Assembly: GCA_022825665.1 (NCBI GenBank)
Contig: JAJDWI010000109.1
Span: 1-43,043 of the forward strand
Source: Candidatus Poribacteria bacterium
GTDB lineage: Bacteria > Poribacteria > WGA-4E > WGA-3G
Reading direction: 5' to 3'
DNA length: 43,043 nt
In this document: in pieces, positions 39,228 through 43,043 of the stretch
Layout of the letters: every line of letters begins with the position of its first letter
Position numbering within the stretch: the first letter of the stretch is position 1
The notes under the pieces: model-generated
Database searches by the model: none
Seen by the model: the letters and a program-made list of their open reading frames with translations, nothing else
Told to the model about the DNA's origin: nothing
Program-made: the position numbers and the translations under genes

Positions 39228-42200
39228 ATGTTTGAAGATGTATCACCACAATTTACCTTTGCTGAAAAAGAGAAACAGACCCTTGAATACTGGCGGGAGA
39301 ACGACATATTCCAGAAAAGCATGGACATGCACAAAGACGCGCCGCCTTTTGTTTTTCTTGAAGGTCCTCCATTTGCAAATGCACCTCCCGGTGTGCATCA
39401 CGTCCTCGCGCGCATCATGAAAGATGCTGTCTGCAGATATAAGACGATGACGGGACATTACGTCCACAGAAAAGCAGGTTGGGACACACACGGACTTCCC
39501 GTCGAATATCAGGTTGAAAAGCAACTAAATATCACGAATAAAGCCGAATTAGAGGCTTACGGTGTTCAGAATTTTATTGAGAAGTGCAAAGAAAACGTCT
39601 TTCAATACGAACAGGATTGGCGGGAGATGACAGAACGCATCGGGTTCTGGGTCAACTTAGACGAGGCATACATCACGTTGTCAAACGATTACATTGAAAG
39701 CGTCTGGTGGGTTCTTCGGCAAGCATGGGATAAAAAACTGCTATATCAAGGACATAAGGTGCAACCGTATTGCTATCGGTGTGGCACAACATTAGCAAGC
39801 CACGAAGTTGCACTCGGTTATCAAGAAGTGGCAGACCCATCCATCTTTGTTCGCTTTCCATTAAAGAATAAGGAAAATACCTATCTGCTTGTATGGACAA
39901 CGACCCCGTGGACATTACCATCTAACCTTGCAGTAGCAGTCGGTGAAGAATACGATTATGTCGCTGTTGAAGACAACGGACGAAAACTTATCCTTGCAAA
40001 GGAATGTATATCAAGTTTATTTGATGATACACCTCCAAAAATCATTGAAAGCTACAAAGGCACTGATCTCCGCAATTGGGAATACGAACCGCTGTTTGAC
40101 AGTGGACAACATGATAAGAAGTCCCACTACATAGTCACCGCTAATTTCGTAACGACCACAGAAGGCAGCGGATTAGTCCACATCGCTCCCGCGTTCGGAC
40201 AAGATGACTACGATATTGGACAGGAACACAATCTGCCGTTTGTGCAATTAGTTGGAGATGACGGTAAATTTGTCCCAGAAGTTAAAGATGAATGGATGGG
40301 TGATTATGTCAAAGATGCTGACCCAAAAATCATTGAAAACTTGGACAGTCGAGGCTTATTGTTCAATGCAACTGAGTATACTCACCAATACCCGTTCTGT
40401 TGGCGATGCGATAATCCACTACTCTATTATGCTCGCGAATCGTGGTTTATCCGCACAACTGCCATCCGAGACCAGATGCGACAACACAATCAGGAAATCA
40501 ACTGGTATCCCGAACACATCAAAGATGGCAGATTCGGTAATTGGTTAGAAAACAACATTGATTGGGGATTGAGTCGTGAACGCTACTGGGGAACACCGCT
40601 ACCTGTCTGGATATGTGATGATTGTGGACATCAACACTGTGTTGGTAGTATCACAGAATTGAAAGAACTCGGCAATGATGTCCCTGATGACATTGAACTA
40701 CACCGACCTTATGTTGATGATGTAGTGCTGACCTGTGAGAAATGCAGCGGTACAATGCATCGTGTGCAGGATGTGATTGACTGTTGGTTCGACTCAGGGT
40801 GTGCACACACCGCACAATGGCACTATCCATTTGAAAACAAAGAACTATTTGAACGTGCCTATCCGGTAGATTTCATCTCAGAGGCAATTGACCAAACCCG
40901 TGGATGGTTCTATAGCCTATTAGCAACAGGCACACTCTTATACGACAAACCTGCATACAAAAATTGTCTCTGCCTTGAACTGATCCTCGCTTCTGATGGA
41001 TCAAAAATGAGTAAAAGTCGAGGCAATACAGTTGATCCCTGGACTATATTGAACGAGCAGGGGGCAGATGCGGTACGCTGGTATCTGTTCACAGCATCAC
41101 CACCATGGACACAGCTTACTTTCCAGATTGAAGGCGTTGACGAAGCATTGAAAAAGTTTATGGGAACACTTCAAAATGTATACAGTTTTTTCGTGATGTA
41201 TGCCAATTTGGAAAAAGTAGATGTCATGGGAGATGCGCCACCTATTTCAGGACGTGCTACCATAGACAGATGGATTCTGTCACGTCTGCATACCTTAATA
41301 GACAAAGTGCGTGATGACATGGAGAATTACCACCTCACGAATGCCCCTCGTGCTATTGAGTCGTTTGTAGATGACCTTAGCAACTGGTATGTACGCCGTT
41401 CTCGTGACCGATTCTGGGGTGCGGAGTCAGGACCCGATAAGCAAGCTGCTTACGCTACTTTGTATGAAGTGCTTGTTACCTTAGCAAAACTCTCTGCACC
41501 GTTCATTCCGTTCTTAGCGGATGAACTCTACCGAAACTTAGTCGGTTCGCTTGATTCCGATGCACCAATCAGCGTTCACCTTGTGGAATACCCAGTCGCA
41601 GATTCAGAATTCATAGATACAACATTAGAAAAGGATATGGCATTCACACGTGAGGTAATCAGTATGGGACACGCGGCTCGAAATCGTTCTGGTATTAAGA
41701 CGCGCCAACCCCTTGCTGAAATCACACTCGGTGGATTATCAGATAAAGAAAAGGAAACCATCAATCGCATGGCATCCTTTGTTCACGATGAATTGAATGT
41801 TAAGGATATCGTCTTTACTGAGGAATTGCATACTTATGCACAAGTTACCCTCAAACCGAACTTCAAGGTGTTGGGACCGAAATATGGCAAAGGCGTACAG
41901 GCAATTGCAAAAGCACTCACAACCGCAGATGCAATGCAGCTAAAAGCCGAATTGGAAGCAAATGGGAGTCTGCAGATTGATGCATCAGGGGAAACATATA
42001 CACTTGAGTCAACTGAAATAGACGTGCAAACACAGAATCGGGAAGGCTTTTTTGTTGAGGTGGATGCAAGAAAATTTGTGGCACTTTCAACGGAATTGAC
42101 GCACGAGTTAGTGCTTGAAGGGATGGCACGTGAACTTGTCAACAAAATCCAGAATATGCGGAAGGATGCCGATTTTAACGTGTCTGATAGGATTAAGCTC

Positions 42201-42371
42201 AGTGTGAAAACATCATCAGAACTTGTATCGGAAGCATTTGATACACATCGGGATTATATCCTCACAGAAACCTTGACGACAGAAGTCGTTGAATCTGTTG
42301 GTGAAAATGCCTTCAGTCTTGAGCAGAAACTCAACGGTGAACCGGCGATGCTGAGTGTCGAGCAGGTATAG
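39228..42371 (+). CDS. ileS: Isoleucyl-tRNA synthetase with GXHH signature
   Basis: 1047 residues from the ATG at 39228; the longer frame would begin inside the terminator, and an AAGG box lies about 9 nt ahead of this start. Class I synthetase charging tRNA-Ile. The KMSKS motif is canonical (residues 593-597, DGSKMSKSRGN). The first signature reads FANAPPGVHHVLAR: GVHH (residues 55-58) where most IleRS have HIGH, the swapped GXHH arrangement. The editing domain, cysteine-rich region (CYRCG; CEKCSG, CRW-type CDDCGH) and anticodon-binding C-terminus are all present, typical of the long IleRS form. Controlled by the leader peptide and terminator upstream. Confidence 0.95.
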   Translation: MFEDVSPQFTFAEKEKQTLEYWRENDIFQKSMDMHKDAPPFVFLEGPPFANAPPGVHHVLARIMKDAVCRYKTMTGHYVHRKAGWDTHGLPVEYQVEKQLNITNKAELEAYGVQNFIEKCKENVFQYEQDWREMTERIGFWVNLDEAYITLSNDYIESVWWVLRQAWDKKLLYQGHKVQPYCYRCGTTLASHEVALGYQEVADPSIFVRFPLKNKENTYLLVWTTTPWTLPSNLAVAVGEEYDYVAVEDNGRKLILAKECISSLFDDTPPKIIESYKGTDLRNWEYEPLFDSGQHDKKSHYIVTANFVTTTEGSGLVHIAPAFGQDDYDIGQEHNLPFVQLVGDDGKFVPEVKDEWMGDYVKDADPKIIENLDSRGLLFNATEYTHQYPFCWRCDNPLLYYARESWFIRTTAIRDQMRQHNQEINWYPEHIKDGRFGNWLENNIDWGLSRERYWGTPLPVWICDDCGHQHCVGSITELKELGNDVPDDIELHRPYVDDVVLTCEKCSGTMHRVQDVIDCWFDSGCAHTAQWHYPFENKELFERAYPVDFISEAIDQTRGWFYSLLATGTLLYDKPAYKNCLCLELILASDGSKMSKSRGNTVDPWTILNEQGADAVRWYLFTASPPWTQLTFQIEGVDEALKKFMGTLQNVYSFFVMYANLEKVDVMGDAPPISGRATIDRWILSRLHTLIDKVRDDMENYHLTNAPRAIESFVDDLSNWYVRRSRDRFWGAESGPDKQAAYATLYEVLVTLAKLSAPFIPFLADELYRNLVGSLDSDAPISVHLVEYPVADSEFIDTTLEKDMAFTREVISMGHAARNRSGIKTRQPLAEITLGGLSDKEKETINRMASFVHDELNVKDIVFTEELHTYAQVTLKPNFKVLGPKYGKGVQAIAKALTTADAMQLKAELEANGSLQIDASGETYTLESTEIDVQTQNREGFFVEVDARKFVALSTELTHELVLEGMARELVNKIQNMRKDADFNVSDRIKLSVKTSSELVSEAFDTHRDYILTETLTTEVVESVGENAFSLEQKLNGEPAMLSVEQV

Positions 42372-42379
42372 AATCATAA

Positions 42380-42800
42380 TTGACATACTCACCGTGCTAA
42401 AGCACTGGTGATTCTTTCGAACCACACTGGTAATCGTGGGATCAACGACCTTTGCTTTCGAAGAAAGTCTTACAAAGCCTACTCCAACAGTTGATGCCCC
42501 AACTGCACCTCCAAAGGAGGTCTTAAGAACAATGAGTACACGTGATTTAGACAGGATGAGCTATTATGCTTCTTTCCCTGAACGTGCAATAGATGTTACG
42601 AAGTAACTTTAGCAGTCTTGAATCGCAAGGCTTTTACGTGATTGTTTCACTGCTTAGTTGTCTACCACAGCATCAATCACAACCGATGCCGATTGCTAAA
42701 GAGCAGTATATCAAAATGATGTTCTTGAGTCAAGTTTTTTTGGGACAACAAGAAACTTAGCGGTGTCTACATCCCCGAGCTAAAGCAACGGGGTCTTGAC
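42380..42800. mobile_element. IS200/IS605-like end hairpins, remnant
   Basis: Hairpin 1: 42390-42410 (CACCGTGC/GCAC-T-GGTG, loop taaa) preceded by tgacatact. Hairpin 2: 42773-42793 (CCCCG/CGGGG, with gctaaagc inside) preceded by gtctaca. Both resemble the imperfect palindromes at IS200/IS605-family ends ('ctccc..gctaaagc..gggattctt'). The 360 bp between carry only fragments of frames. I take this as a decayed or non-autonomous element, not an intact transposon. Confidence 0.45.
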
Positions 42801-42818
42801 ACCGAAGATTGATAAAAG

Positions 42819-42855
42819 AACAAGCAGGCACCGCTAAGGTCCCTGCTTGTTTTCA
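42819..42855 (+). terminator. Hairpin with T-run
   Basis: AACAAGCAGG (42819-42828) and CCTGCTTGTT (42842-42851), a perfect 10-bp stem with a 13-nt loop and a following T-rich run. It could end transcripts from ileS or from the element-like region; no gene directly precedes it. Confidence 0.6.
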
Positions 42856-42904
42856 TTATATCCAGAGAAATTTACTCACACGCATCACAGACATTAGCAC
42901 CAGC

Positions 42905-43043
42905 TGACATACTCCCAAGCCTAAAGACTTGGGGTTCTTCGTTCTTACATTAGAGTTTGCCTCTAACTGACGTTTCCTGCTTCATCTAACACTGCTACAA
43001 AGTGTAGTCTAACACGTTATCCACAGGCGTTTAGCCTCTCGGC
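42905..43043 (-). pseudogene. Possible tnpB C-terminus with IS605-type right end
   Basis: Read on the minus strand from the window edge, the frame gives AERLNACG, then a stop, then RVRLHFVAVLDEAGNVS and a second stop at 42963-42965. This resembles the extreme C-terminus of IS200/IS605 TnpB proteins (NACG-x-x-VRL), with one sense codon changed to TAA. It is followed, as expected for such an element's right end, by a CCCAAG...CTTGGG hairpin (about 42913-42934, loop ctaaa). The main part of the gene lies outside the window, so the call is tentative. Confidence 0.4.

Overview
The window looks like a chromosomal segment of a Gram-negative-type bacterium, most likely from the candidate phylum Poribacteria or a close relative. 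This placement is inferred from style, not from a database match. The signs are several Gfo/Idh/MocA dehydrogenases side by side, secreted LamG and WD40 repeat proteins, a TonB-dependent receptor, OmpA-type peptidoglycan-binding domains, and gaps full of small palindromic repeats. The 23S rRNA gene here would settle the placement.

Layout. From 264 to 9859 every gene is on the minus strand: three Gfo/Idh/MocA oxidoreductases, a tandem pair of secreted 14-repeat WD40 proteins (the second frameshifted), a DHDPS-family lyase/aldolase and a LamG protein. From 10355 to 13922 lies a plus-strand ribosomal unit: two tandem promoters, tRNA-Ala(UGC), 23S and 5S rRNA and a terminator, with no 16S gene. 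From 14198 to 20278 are plus-strand genes: a carbohydrate-binding secreted protein, a PPOX-family flavoprotein, a large secreted HExxH metalloprotease-like protein with a lipoprotein directly behind it, and an FAD oxidoreductase. From 25800 back to 20315 is a minus-strand envelope cluster: two substrate-binding/OmpA fusion proteins around a membrane-anchored VWA protein, followed by a Tat-exported DUF4159 protein. Next come a phosphodiester glycosidase-like protein, an adenylosuccinate lyase family enzyme (both minus), a DUF4258/YgiT toxin-antitoxin-like pair (plus), a LamG protein (minus) and a TonB-dependent receptor (plus). Two related cytoplasmic trypsin-TPR proteins (minus, one frameshifted) precede ileS (plus). 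The right end carries IS200/IS605-like hairpins and a probable tnpB C-terminal remnant.

Most notable points. (1) ileS has a complete-looking leader-peptide attenuator: a promoter, a 37-codon ORF ending in an Ile/Val-rich stretch, an antiterminator pairing and an intrinsic terminator just before the start codon. (2) The IleRS has the swapped GXHH form of the class I HIGH signature. (3) Two dispersed elements (26036-26292 and 32283-32512) share a promoter and a conserved 5' module, but each has its own short motif repeated at matching places and closed into a terminal hairpin; they look like an RNA family. (4) The 23S sarcin-ricin loop carries a compensated pair change. (5) Three unrelated secreted proteins share a C-terminal GKLATTWG-x-LK-like tail. 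(6) A 35-nt palindrome is present in some copies of an intergenic repeat and absent from others, giving filled and empty sites.
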